Positions 57,332-64,000 of a stretch of 64,000 bases of DNA are shown in pieces (position 1 is the first letter of the stretch; each line of letters begins with the position of its first letter). The DNA is from Thiomicrospira pelophila DSM 1534 (lineage in GTDB: Bacteria > Pseudomonadota > Gammaproteobacteria > Thiomicrospirales > Thiomicrospiraceae). The stretch lies in contig NZ_JOMR01000001.1 in NCBI RefSeq assembly GCF_000711195.1, positions 1,922,001-1,986,000 on the forward strand, written 5' to 3'. The notes under the pieces were generated by a model, which made no database searches, was not told the origin of the DNA, and was given only the letters and a program-made list of their open reading frames with translations. Made by a program: the position numbers and the translations under genes.

Positions 57332-58393
57332 TCATAACCAGCTGTTTAACTGCACGCCTATGCCAATCGAGTTATTTAAGTGATTATAGTCAATTAGGCT
57401 TTCACCATAACCATAAAACCACTGCACATGGCCTTGCAAATTACGGTGAATTCGGTAACTGTAATTCAGCTCAAACGCGCCATAATTATCATCGGCATCA
57501 AAGTTATTTCGAAACATCATATTAACGTGATTATTACCCAGCTTGGTCGCAAAGTGGAGTTCACCCGCCCCCATATATTCCAAAATATTTGGATTATCGT
57601 CTTTGCTATCTTGCTCTGGCAAACGCCACCAGGGTTTCACCGTTATGACGTTATTACCACGCTCAAAAATAAAGCGAGCGTACGCTCGGTTCCATGAACG
57701 CGAAATTGGATCGCCACGCCCATTAGATTGATGCGACAAACCAAAATCAATTAGCCGGTTCCGCCAACCGAGAAACTCAATATTTTGATCATAGGTTACC
57801 CATAACTCGGGCTCATGATTGGTTTCGCGGAACGGCCTAGAAAGTCCGGTATTGTAAGCCTGCCAAAACGAGCGATTGGTATAAGCTACAAACCAACGAC
57901 CACCCAGCATGTTATCCGCTATAGGTATTTTCAAACTGACTTGAAACTTGGTTTCAACCCGCTGCAAATCACCTTCAATGGTCTCAACGTAATTCGCTCC
58001 TTCATATGGCTGCTCATTGGGTTCAGCGAAGTTATACGCACCAATCAAAATATAGTTTGGACGATAGGGTAGCATAATATAAGGCTCAAACTTATTACGC
58101 CTTTCCGCTTGAATACGTTCTTCAAGCGCGGTGGGGCTTTTAGTAGTTTCGAAAACCTGATCGAGTTCGACTGGCTTAGGTTCGACTTCTAAACAACGCT
58201 CACGCAACGTTTTTAAAGTCATATCGTCCGGGGCATATTTTAAACCCTCTTGTAGACAGTCGGAATTCAACCCTTCTAACGCAGTCGAGTTCTTAACGAC
58301 GGGCTGTGCCCATAAAACTAGACTATTTAAGCTTAACACCAGGCCAGCTAATAAACGCACTCGCTCCACTCGGCCAACATTAGGTGTTTTCAT
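57332..58393 (-). CDS. pldA: Outer-membrane phospholipase A
   Basis: The 353-residue product has a signal peptide (cleavage near residue 30), an N-terminal helical part, and a 12-stranded barrel containing the catalytic His and Ser in Gly-Leu-Ser-His-Gln-Ser-Asn-Gly near residue 220, with Trp-Asn-Arg. It hydrolyses phospholipids misplaced in the outer leaflet and so guards the asymmetry of the outer membrane. Confidence 0.93.
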   Translation of the reverse strand: MKTPNVGRVERVRLLAGLVLSLNSLVLWAQPVVKNSTALEGLNSDCLQEGLKYAPDDMTLKTLRERCLEVEPKPVELDQVFETTKSPTALEERIQAERRNKFEPYIMLPYRPNYILIGAYNFAEPNEQPYEGANYVETIEGDLQRVETKFQVSLKIPIADNMLGGRWFVAYTNRSFWQAYNTGLSRPFRETNHEPELWVTYDQNIEFLGWRNRLIDFGLSHQSNGRGDPISRSWNRAYARFIFERGNNVITVKPWWRLPEQDSKDDNPNILEYMGAGELHFATKLGNNHVNMMFRNNFDADDNYGAFELNYSYRIHRNLQGHVQWFYGYGESLIDYNHLNNSIGIGVQLNSWL

Positions 58394-58429
58394 TTCTTGC
58401 CCTTTTAACGATTATTCGCCGGATTAAAT

Positions 58430-58891
58430 TTAATGCGTTCCCGTATGACCAAAACCACCCATACCACGTTCACTTGACTCGCCAAATTCCTCCACCTTTG
58501 TAAAAACTGGTTGCAAGACAGGAACGATCACCATTTGTGCAATTCGTTCACCGACCTGCACAATATAAGGTGTATCACTGCGATTCCAGCAGGAGACTTT
58601 TAACTCCCCTTGATAATCTGAATCAATCAAACCCACCAAGTTGCCTAATACAATCCCATGTTTATGACCTAAACCCGAACGCGGTAATAACATCGCCGCC
58701 AAACCGACATCGTCTAAGTGAATCGCTAAGCCGGTGGGAATTAATTGAGTTTCTCCCGCTGCAATCGTAAGCGGCTCATCAATACATGCTCGCAAATCAA
58801 GCCCCGCTGAACCTTGAGTCGCATAATGCGGCATTTCAATTTCGTTACCCAAGCGCGGGTCTAGAATTTTGTATTCCACCTGTATGGTCAT
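58430..58891 (-). CDS. dut: Deoxyuridine 5'-triphosphate nucleotidohydrolase
   Basis: The 153-residue product has the trimeric dUTPase motifs: Ala-Gly-Leu-Asp-Leu-Arg-Ala near residue 31, [10 protein letters not shown] near 72, Gly-Leu-Ile-Asp-Ser-Asp-Tyr near 88 and the C-terminal [10 protein letters not shown]. It keeps uracil out of DNA. In many relatives dut is next to coaBC; here they are ~3.4 kb apart. Confidence 0.97.
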   Translation of the reverse strand: MTIQVEYKILDPRLGNEIEMPHYATQGSAGLDLRACIDEPLTIAAGETQLIPTGLAIHLDDVGLAAMLLPRSGLGHKHGIVLGNLVGLIDSDYQGELKVSCWNRSDTPYIVQVGERIAQMVIVPVLQPVFTKVEEFGESSERGMGGFGHTGTH

Positions 58892-59046
58892 GCAGTTTCC
58901 TTTTAAGCTGGCGTTTTATATCGATTTATAAATTAAATTTGTGATGTATTTTACACGATTCATGACTTGCCGATTCAATCGGCATCGTTCACATTGCTTT
59001 AGTTGTTAAAATGCCTGATCTCATTAGAAAACCAAGTTTAAACTCT

Positions 59047-59466
59047 ATGATCTACATCAACCATCACATTCAGATTGATGAGTCCGAAATCGAGCTTAAA
59101 GCGATTCGATCACAAGGCGCGGGCGGTCAGAATGTCAATAAAGTCTCTTCAGCGGTGCATCTACGTTTTGATATTCGCGCCTCCAGTTTGCCGGATGAAG
59201 CCAAGCAAAAACTCTTAAAGCAACGTGATCATCGGATTACCAAAGACGGGCTGATTGTGATTAAAGCCCAACAGTTTCGCACCCAGGAACAAAACCGCGA
59301 AGCCGCGATTAAACGTTTAATTGAATTGATTCAACAATCCTTACGCGTCGAAAAGCCCCGCCGCGCCACAAAACCGACCCGGGGCTCACGCGAACGCCGT
59401 TTAAAATCCAAAGCTCAAAAAGGTCGCACCAAAAGTCTTCGGGGTCGTGTAAAGGATCTCGACTAA
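59047..59466 (+). CDS. arfB: Alternative ribosome-rescue factor ArfB
   Basis: Starting at the ATG at 59047 gives 139 residues, the usual ArfB length. It has the catalytic Gly-Gly-Gln in Ser-Gln-Gly-Ala-Gly-Gly-Gln-Asn-Val-Asn-Lys-Val near residue 27 and the basic tail (Arg-Lys rich, residues ~105-139) that probes an empty mRNA channel. It frees stalled ribosomes by hydrolysing peptidyl-tRNA. Confidence 0.95.
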   Translation: MIYINHHIQIDESEIELKAIRSQGAGGQNVNKVSSAVHLRFDIRASSLPDEAKQKLLKQRDHRITKDGLIVIKAQQFRTQEQNREAAIKRLIELIQQSLRVEKPRRATKPTRGSRERRLKSKAQKGRTKSLRGRVKDLD

Positions 59467-59525
59467 ATTCATTTATTTAGTCATATCGCCTCATTAAGTT
59501 TTTCTATTGGCTTTTGTAGCTAGCA

Positions 59526-59584
59526 AGGTCGTAATATTATGAAACGTTAATATTATAAAAATACGACCTACTTTATTCAGTAGG
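59526..59584. promoter_or_regulatory. Complex dyad upstream of the DUF4395 gene
   Basis: AGGTCGTA (59526-59533) and TACGACCT (59562-59569) enclose two copies of TAATATTAT 16 bp apart (59532-59540, 59548-59556). A CCTACT / AGTAGG hairpin (59567-59584) follows, 18 bp before the start codon. It looks like an operator region. Confidence 0.45.
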
Positions 59585-59602
59585 CTGATAGGAGCATATT
59601 TA

Positions 59603-60346
59603 ATGTGGCAAGCATACTTAAACGCGATTAAAAACCTCTGGTTTCGTGACCCTACCGAATCCCCTCTTTACATTAACGATACGGCTGTGCGTATTCGCGC
59701 GGGTATTTTGTTAATTATTCCACTCTATATGGGCTTAACCCTCTATGATGCGATTTATGTTTCAAACTGGGTCGTGGATGGTAATACCTCCGTTGATACT
59801 TATGAGCTTGATTGGGATGGCCATATTATTTACCAAGTCGAAGCGATCCGCCGAACCTTTGACTGGACGGTGCAAACTTGGGTGTTATTTTATGCCTTGT
59901 TCGATATGTTGTCTGGCATGTCAAAGTGGACATCACGTTTATCACCAACCATCTTAATTGCCAGCTTATTAGCCGCTGACAAACCACCGGTGTGGAAGCC
60001 TTTGGTACCTAAACGTTTTGCTTGGGCTTTGGGCAGCAGCTTTATTGTGGTGTGTATCGTGTTTTTTAACCCTGATACTACTGCACGCATAATCAACTCA
60101 ATCCTAAGCACTGAAATTCCAACACATATTAACTATATGCCTTTTTGGATACCGCTAGTATTGGTCTGGGTGTGCCTTGGTTTCATGTGGATGGAAGCGA
60201 TTTTGGGCTTCTGTGTGGGTTGCAAAATCCACTCAATGTTAGTCTGGATGGGTATTCTTAAAGAAGAATGTGAAACTTGTAACAATATAGATTGGGATGA
60301 AATTGCGCGCCGTCATCAAGAGCGCCAACAACAAAAAAGCGACTAA
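59603..60346 (+). CDS. DUF4395 family membrane protein
   Basis: The 247-residue product has about five membrane segments and ends with the DUF4395-like Glu-Ala-Ile-Leu-Gly-Phe-Cys-Val-Gly-Cys-Lys followed by Glu-Glu-Cys-Glu-Thr-Cys, so two Cys pairs face the cytoplasm. The family may handle redox or sulfur species; nothing more specific is known. GGAGCATATTTA precedes the ATG. A DUF302 gene follows after 20 bp. Confidence 0.78.
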   Translation: MWQAYLNAIKNLWFRDPTESPLYINDTAVRIRAGILLIIPLYMGLTLYDAIYVSNWVVDGNTSVDTYELDWDGHIIYQVEAIRRTFDWTVQTWVLFYALFDMLSGMSKWTSRLSPTILIASLLAADKPPVWKPLVPKRFAWALGSSFIVVCIVFFNPDTTARIINSILSTEIPTHINYMPFWIPLVLVWVCLGFMWMEAILGFCVGCKIHSMLVWMGILKEECETCNNIDWDEIARRHQERQQQKSD

Positions 60347-60366
60347 AACCCGCAAAGGAATTTGTT

Positions 60367-60750
60367 ATGTACTATGTAGTTGAAACCTCAAAATCGTTTG
60401 AACAAGCCAGCCAAGACCTAGAAGTGGCGGTAAAAGCCAATCAGTTTGGCGTGTTGCATATTCACGATTTAGGCCAAACGCTCCGCAGCAAGGGTTTTGA
60501 TTTCTACAACCAATGCCGTGTGTTTGAAGTCTGTAGCCCAGCTCAAGCCTCAAAGGTTCTAGCCGTCGATATGAACTTGAATATGGCGCTACCTTGTCGA
60601 ATTTCGGTCTTTACCGAGCAAGGCGTGACAAAAATCGGCATGATCCGACCTGAACCCATGCTGGCGATGTTGTCGGACAACGCAGACCTACATAAGATTG
60701 CCCAGGAAGTAGAGTCAGCAACCCAAAAAATGATTGATCAAGCCAAATAG
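60367..60750 (+). CDS. DUF302 family protein
   Basis: The 127-residue product has Phe-Gly-Val-Leu-His-Ile-His-Asp-Leu near residue 28, Cys-Arg-Val-Phe-Glu-Val-Cys-Ser-Pro near 52, and Leu-Pro-Cys-Arg-Ile-Ser-Val-Phe near 80, the DUF302 core. Single-domain DUF302 proteins are common in sulfur oxidisers and may scavenge reactive species; the role is unknown. AAAGGAATT precedes the start and it shares the DUF4395 transcript. Confidence 0.85.
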   Translation: MYYVVETSKSFEQASQDLEVAVKANQFGVLHIHDLGQTLRSKGFDFYNQCRVFEVCSPAQASKVLAVDMNLNMALPCRISVFTEQGVTKIGMIRPEPMLAMLSDNADLHKIAQEVESATQKMIDQAK

Positions 60751-60875
60751 TTACAAAGAACCATTGTTCATTCTGTTCGATTTATAGAGGTAGATCATTT
60801 TTAGCGAATAAACTTGTTCTATCTCGCCTAGGTCTATATGATTACGGATTATTTATAGCACACCAAACAATTCGT

Positions 60876-62231
60876 ATGAATATCCTTATCGTTGATCCCT
60901 CAGTAAGTTATCGCACCCTAATTAACAAAACCCTCACGAATGCTGACACCCGAGTTATCGAAGCCGCCAAGGGGCAAGATGCGCTGAAGCTTTTAAAGAA
61001 GCAACCTCCGGCGGCCATTTGCATAGCTCACGAGCTTGGCGATATGGATAGTTTTAAATTTTTAAAAAAAATTAATCTCAATTCTTTTTTAAGTAATATT
61101 CCTAAATTTCTACTGACCTCTAACGCGAGCCAAGATTTTAAGCGCCTAGCTTATGATGCAGGCTTTACTGAAATTTTCATAAAATCCGATTTTCCATCTC
61201 TCAAGCGTGCGTTGCACAGCTTATTACTCTACACCACCTTAAATATTCCGGCTCGGGTGCTGTATGTCGAAGACGCGCAAAGTACCGCCGACTATACCAG
61301 TCATATTATGAAAAGCGCGGGCTGGCAAGTGTTGCATGTTAAAAGTGGCGAAGCCGCCGCTGAACTGCTAGACACTAGTAAAAAACCTTTTGACTTAGTC
61401 GTCACCGACCTAGTACTTGAAGGCCAAGTGAGTGGTATGGGATTAATCAACCTAATCCGTCATGGTAATGAAAAAATACGGGATATTCCGATTCTGGCCG
61501 TGTCAGGCTGGAATGATTTATTGCGCCAAGTTTATGTACTGAAACACGGTGCGGGTGATTTCATTGCCAAACCCTTTCACGAAACGGATTTTTTAGCACG
61601 CGCGATTAATTTAATCGTGACTAAACGCGCGTTGGATGAATCGGTCGCGGCGCAAACCGCCTTGTATGAAAAAGCCAATCTAGACATGGTTACTGGCTTA
61701 AATAACCGTCACTTTTTAGAAGAGTTTGGCGATAAATTAATTCAAGCAGCGATTGAAAAAAATGAAGGCGTGGCACTGATGTTGATCGATATCGACCACT
61801 TTAAAGAAATTAACGATACTCATGGTCACCAGGTCGGCGATAATATTTTACGTCAGGTCGCTTCAGTCACCAAAAGCCTCAGTCATAGCCAAGATATTGT
61901 GGCGCGCTTTGGGGGAGATGAGTTGATTGTGATTATGAAAAACACGCATCATCAACAGGCTCTAGACCGAGCTGAAGCGTTACGCGAGCAGATCTCACAA
62001 TTACAGCCTGGCTCAATTAACGTCACTTGCACATTCGGCTTAGCTTGCCACGATAAAAAGTTAGCGCCGCAACTAGCCGCTTTACTTAAAGACTTAAACC
62101 AGCTTGATGAAGGTCACGTGGTAATTGATTTTGATAAGCTATTTAAAGCGGCCGATCATTCGCTCTACCAAGCTAAACAAGCGGGCCGAAACAAAGTTTG
62201 TATGAATAACCTGCTCGATCAAGCCGAGTAA
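60876..62231 (+). CDS. Response regulator with two receiver domains and GGDEF output
   Basis: The 451-residue product is REC (~1-115), REC (~125-250), GGDEF (~265-450). The second receiver has the acceptor Asp in Val-Val-Thr-Asp-Leu and the Lys in Ala-Lys-Pro-Phe. The first looks degenerate: Ile-Cys-Ile-Ala-His-Glu-Leu stands where the acceptor Asp should be. The output loop is Arg-Phe-Gly-Gly-Asp-Glu-Leu, compatible with diguanylate cyclase activity. No cognate kinase is nearby. Confidence 0.9.
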   Translation: MNILIVDPSVSYRTLINKTLTNADTRVIEAAKGQDALKLLKKQPPAAICIAHELGDMDSFKFLKKINLNSFLSNIPKFLLTSNASQDFKRLAYDAGFTEIFIKSDFPSLKRALHSLLLYTTLNIPARVLYVEDAQSTADYTSHIMKSAGWQVLHVKSGEAAAELLDTSKKPFDLVVTDLVLEGQVSGMGLINLIRHGNEKIRDIPILAVSGWNDLLRQVYVLKHGAGDFIAKPFHETDFLARAINLIVTKRALDESVAAQTALYEKANLDMVTGLNNRHFLEEFGDKLIQAAIEKNEGVALMLIDIDHFKEINDTHGHQVGDNILRQVASVTKSLSHSQDIVARFGGDELIVIMKNTHHQQALDRAEALREQISQLQPGSINVTCTFGLACHDKKLAPQLAALLKDLNQLDEGHVVIDFDKLFKAADHSLYQAKQAGRNKVCMNNLLDQAE

Positions 62232-62241
62232 ATGCACTAAT

Positions 62242-63498
62242 TTAGCGCGTATTTTCCGCTTGATTCTGTTGGATAAAGCTCAGCAAAAGTTTCGCTTGTT
62301 GGATTTTAGATGACGGCGAAAGCGGCCATTCTTGATCTTGGGTGATCAACGTTAAAGCATTGTCATCGGTATCAAATCCGCGCCCGTCGCCCACTTGATT
62401 GGCGCAAATCATATCCAAACTTTTACGCTGCAACTTGGCTTTGGCATGTTCCATCAACTGCTGAGTTTCAGCCGCGAAACCCACCACATAAGGTTTATCC
62501 TTTTGCACCGTGACCCAGGCGATAATATCTGGGTTTTTAACCAGCTTGAGCTCTAACTCGTCTTGATTGGAGTCTTTTTTGATTTTGTGAGTGGCAGGAT
62601 TGGCCACTCTAAAATCGGCTACCGCCGCCGCGCCAATCATGATATCGGCTTGTGCATAATTTTGTTTTACGGCTTCAAACATCTGCATGGCTGAACGTAC
62701 GTCGATTCGCGTCACGCTTGGTGGCGTGGCCAGATTAACCGGTCCACTGATCAAAATTACTTTTGCACCCCATTCAGCCGCCGCCGCGGCGATCGCAAAC
62801 CCCATTTTGCCAGAGCTGCGATTACCAATAAAACGTACCGGGTCTAGATCTTCATAGGTTGGCCCAGCGGTAATTAGTAGCGTTTTATCCGACCACCAGG
62901 CCTGGTACTTATTCTTCACCAGGCCTGGTGCTTTGTCTGTATGAGCTGTCGTAACGGTTAGCTTGTCGATTTGCTGAACAATGTATTCAAAAATAGTGGC
63001 TGGCTCAGCTAAACGCCCCGCCCCCACTTCTCCACATGCCTGTTCACCCGACGCCGGCTCTATCATTTGCCAACCGCGTGCTTGTAAAGCCGTGACATTG
63101 TCCTGGGTGGCGGCATTCGTCCACATCAAACGATTCATCGCTGGTGCAAACAAAATCGGGCGGTCAGTGGCTAAACACAAAGTAGTTAACAAATCATTCG
63201 CCATGCCGGCGCGCAAACGTGCCAACACATCCGCTGAGGCGGGCGCAATAACGATCACATCCGCCCAGCGTGCTAGTTCAATATGCCCCATGCCGGCTTC
63301 TTGCTCGAGATCAAACAAGCTGTCGCGCACTTTATGACCGCACAAGGCTTGAAAGGATAAGGGTTGAATAAACTGCTTTGCGCCTTCCGTCATCACCACC
63401 TGCACTTGGTAGCCGGCTTTGACACATAAGCGCACCAATTCCAAGGCTTTATAGGCGGCGATTCCGCCTGACACACCGACCAACACTTTCATATTCAT
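62242..63498 (-). CDS. coaBC: Bifunctional phosphopantothenoylcysteine decarboxylase / phosphopantothenate-cysteine ligase
   Basis: The 418-residue product has CoaC (residues ~1-185) with Gly-His-Ile-Glu-Leu-Ala near 75, Ala-Pro-Ala-Met-Asn near 120 and the Cys in Glu-Gln-Ala-Cys-Gly-Glu near 155, then CoaB (~205-418) with Asn-Arg-Ser-Ser-Gly-Lys-Met-Gly near 230. It makes 4'-phosphopantetheine for coenzyme A. The linker between the domains carries two CCAGGCCTGG copies 23 bp apart, read as Gln-Ala-Trp and Pro-Gly-Leu. The start may be 63498 or 63492. Confidence 0.95.
   Translation of the reverse strand: MNMKVLVGVSGGIAAYKALELVRLCVKAGYQVQVVMTEGAKQFIQPLSFQALCGHKVRDSLFDLEQEAGMGHIELARWADVIVIAPASADVLARLRAGMANDLLTTLCLATDRPILFAPAMNRLMWTNAATQDNVTALQARGWQMIEPASGEQACGEVGAGRLAEPATIFEYIVQQIDKLTVTTAHTDKAPGLVKNKYQAWWSDKTLLITAGPTYEDLDPVRFIGNRSSGKMGFAIAAAAAEWGAKVILISGPVNLATPPSVTRIDVRSAMQMFEAVKQNYAQADIMIGAAAVADFRVANPATHKIKKDSNQDELELKLVKNPDIIAWVTVQKDKPYVVGFAAETQQLMEHAKAKLQRKSLDMICANQVGDGRGFDTDDNALTLITQDQEWPLSPSSKIQQAKLLLSFIQQNQAENTR
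62896..62928. repeat. Pair of CCAGGCCTGG copies in coaBC
   Basis: Copies at 62896-62905 and 62919-62928, 23 bp from start to start, in the interdomain linker. The first is read Gln-Ala-Trp and the second Pro-Gly-Leu. Confidence 0.95.
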
Positions 63499-63501
63499 TA
63501 C

Positions 63502-63900
63502 CTAATCATTTTGCGGTGTAAATAGACTGTCCAGCTCGGGCGGAATTTCTGGCCGACCGCGTGCATTCAAACCCGTTCCGATGACTCTGGCTTGCATAAC
63601 TAATTTATCATCATTTGAACGGTAGATATGTTGAATAAAGGCAAACTTGAGGCGCGATTCGCGAATACATTCGACCGTAATGTAAAAGTCGTCCTGTGGG
63701 CGTAACGAGGCTTTGTAATCTAACTCGGTTCTAGTAACGACGAGATTAATGCCTTGTGCGCTTAAATTGGCAAAATTGACGTTATTGGCGAGTAGGAATT
63801 CATGGCGGGCGTGTTCAAGATAATTTTGATACACACTGTTATTCACCACTCCTTGAATATCACATTCATAGTCGCGCACGCGCATAGTTAGAATAAACAT
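63502..63900 (-). CDS. Hotdog-fold acyl-CoA thioesterase (4HBT family)
   Basis: The 132-residue product has the YbgC/4HBT pattern Arg-Asp-Tyr-Glu-Cys-Asp-Ile-Gln-Gly-Val-Val-Asn-Asn-Ser-Val-Tyr near residue 12 and Tyr-Leu-Glu-His-Ala-Arg near 30. The usual catalytic Asp sits in Asp-Ile-Gln-Gly-Val-Val. It probably hydrolyses acyl-CoA. Its ATG overlaps the stop of the gene before it (TAATG) and coaBC follows after 3 bp. Confidence 0.88.
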   Translation of the reverse strand: MFILTMRVRDYECDIQGVVNNSVYQNYLEHARHEFLLANNVNFANLSAQGINLVVTRTELDYKASLRPQDDFYITVECIRESRLKFAFIQHIYRSNDDKLVMQARVIGTGLNARGRPEIPPELDSLFTPQND

Positions 63901-64000
63901 TAGCGGTTTCCTTGCAATAATTGCTGGCTTAACCAGTTTCCGATATATTCAACCTCTTCTAAACAGAGTTGGTGCTGCATATCGTAAACTTGCCAATCTA
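63900..64000 (-). CDS. Carboxylesterase/phospholipase-type alpha/beta hydrolase, C-terminal end only
   Basis: The last 33 codons of a minus-strand gene that enters from beyond the window. The peptide has Tyr-Asp-Met-Gln-His-Gln-Leu-Cys-Leu-Glu-Glu-Val and Ile-Gly-Asn-Trp-Leu, the terminal helix of the carboxylesterase (Abhydrolase_2) family, with the catalytic His in Met-Gln-His. Its TAA overlaps the thioesterase start as TAATG, so translation is coupled. Confidence 0.65.
   Translation of the reverse strand, partial: DWQVYDMQHQLCLEEVEYIGNWLSQQLLQGNR

Overview
The window reads as one contiguous stretch of a gammaproteobacterial chromosome of moderate GC. The order ispB / rplU-rpmA-obgE-proB, the rplM-rpsI pair, groESL with a textbook sigma-32 promoter, erpA, coaBC-dut and a Fur-box feoABC operon all fit Gammaproteobacteria. 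The mix of autotroph-style metabolism genes, DUF302/DUF4395 proteins, a Nif11 peptide and a BCCT-porin pair suggests a Thiomicrospira/Hydrogenovibrio/Thiomicrorhabdus-like organism. That genus-level guess is inference; no rRNA is present to confirm it.

Layout. 1-6.3 kb: a translationally coupled operon (FAD oxidoreductase, DUF1365, CFA-family methyltransferase, DUF3833 lipoprotein, chalcone-isomerase-like protein, photolyase), then a MerR/LitR-like regulator. Facing it tail to tail is a short LOV blue-light receptor. Together they look like a light / photo-oxidative stress module. 6.4-13 kb: rpsI-rplM, citrate synthase-erpA, argC, a thioredoxin-like protein and groESL. 13-20 kb: an EAL protein, BCCT transporter plus porin, DUF389, MFS and an outer-membrane protein. 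20-30 kb: proB-obgE-rpmA-rplU, ispB, a GGDEF protein, ssb-MFS and a SIMPL-domain protein. 30-38 kb: uvrA, an AI-2E family permease, and the molybdate system modE-modA-modB-modC with several unexplained repeats and a possible structured leader. 38-41 kb: a small, AT-richer accessory patch (a Sel1-repeat protein made of near-identical 108-bp units, an orphan PIN-like protein, an orphan Nif11 peptide). 41-64 kb: a glycosyltransferase fused to a decayed phosphoesterase plus a flippase-like protein, feoABC, ppk-ppx, an orphan CysJ-like flavoprotein, pyrE-sixA, argB, pldA, dut, arfB, DUF4395-DUF302, a REC-REC-GGDEF protein, coaBC and a thioesterase.

Two things stand out. First, the 10-bp palindrome CCAGGCCTGG (usually ACCAGGCCTGGT) occurs 21 times by my reading, against well under one expected by chance. 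About half the copies are in genes, where only two of three reading frames are used (Gln-Ala-Trp or Pro-Gly-Leu). The rest are between genes, often inside longer perfect palindromes at gene ends. It behaves like a genome-wide signal of the HIP1 or uptake-sequence kind. Second, the short LOV protein / LitR-like regulator / photolyase / CFA cluster is a compact candidate blue-light response system in which the regulator seems to have lost its own chromophore site and the LOV protein may supply the light sensing.
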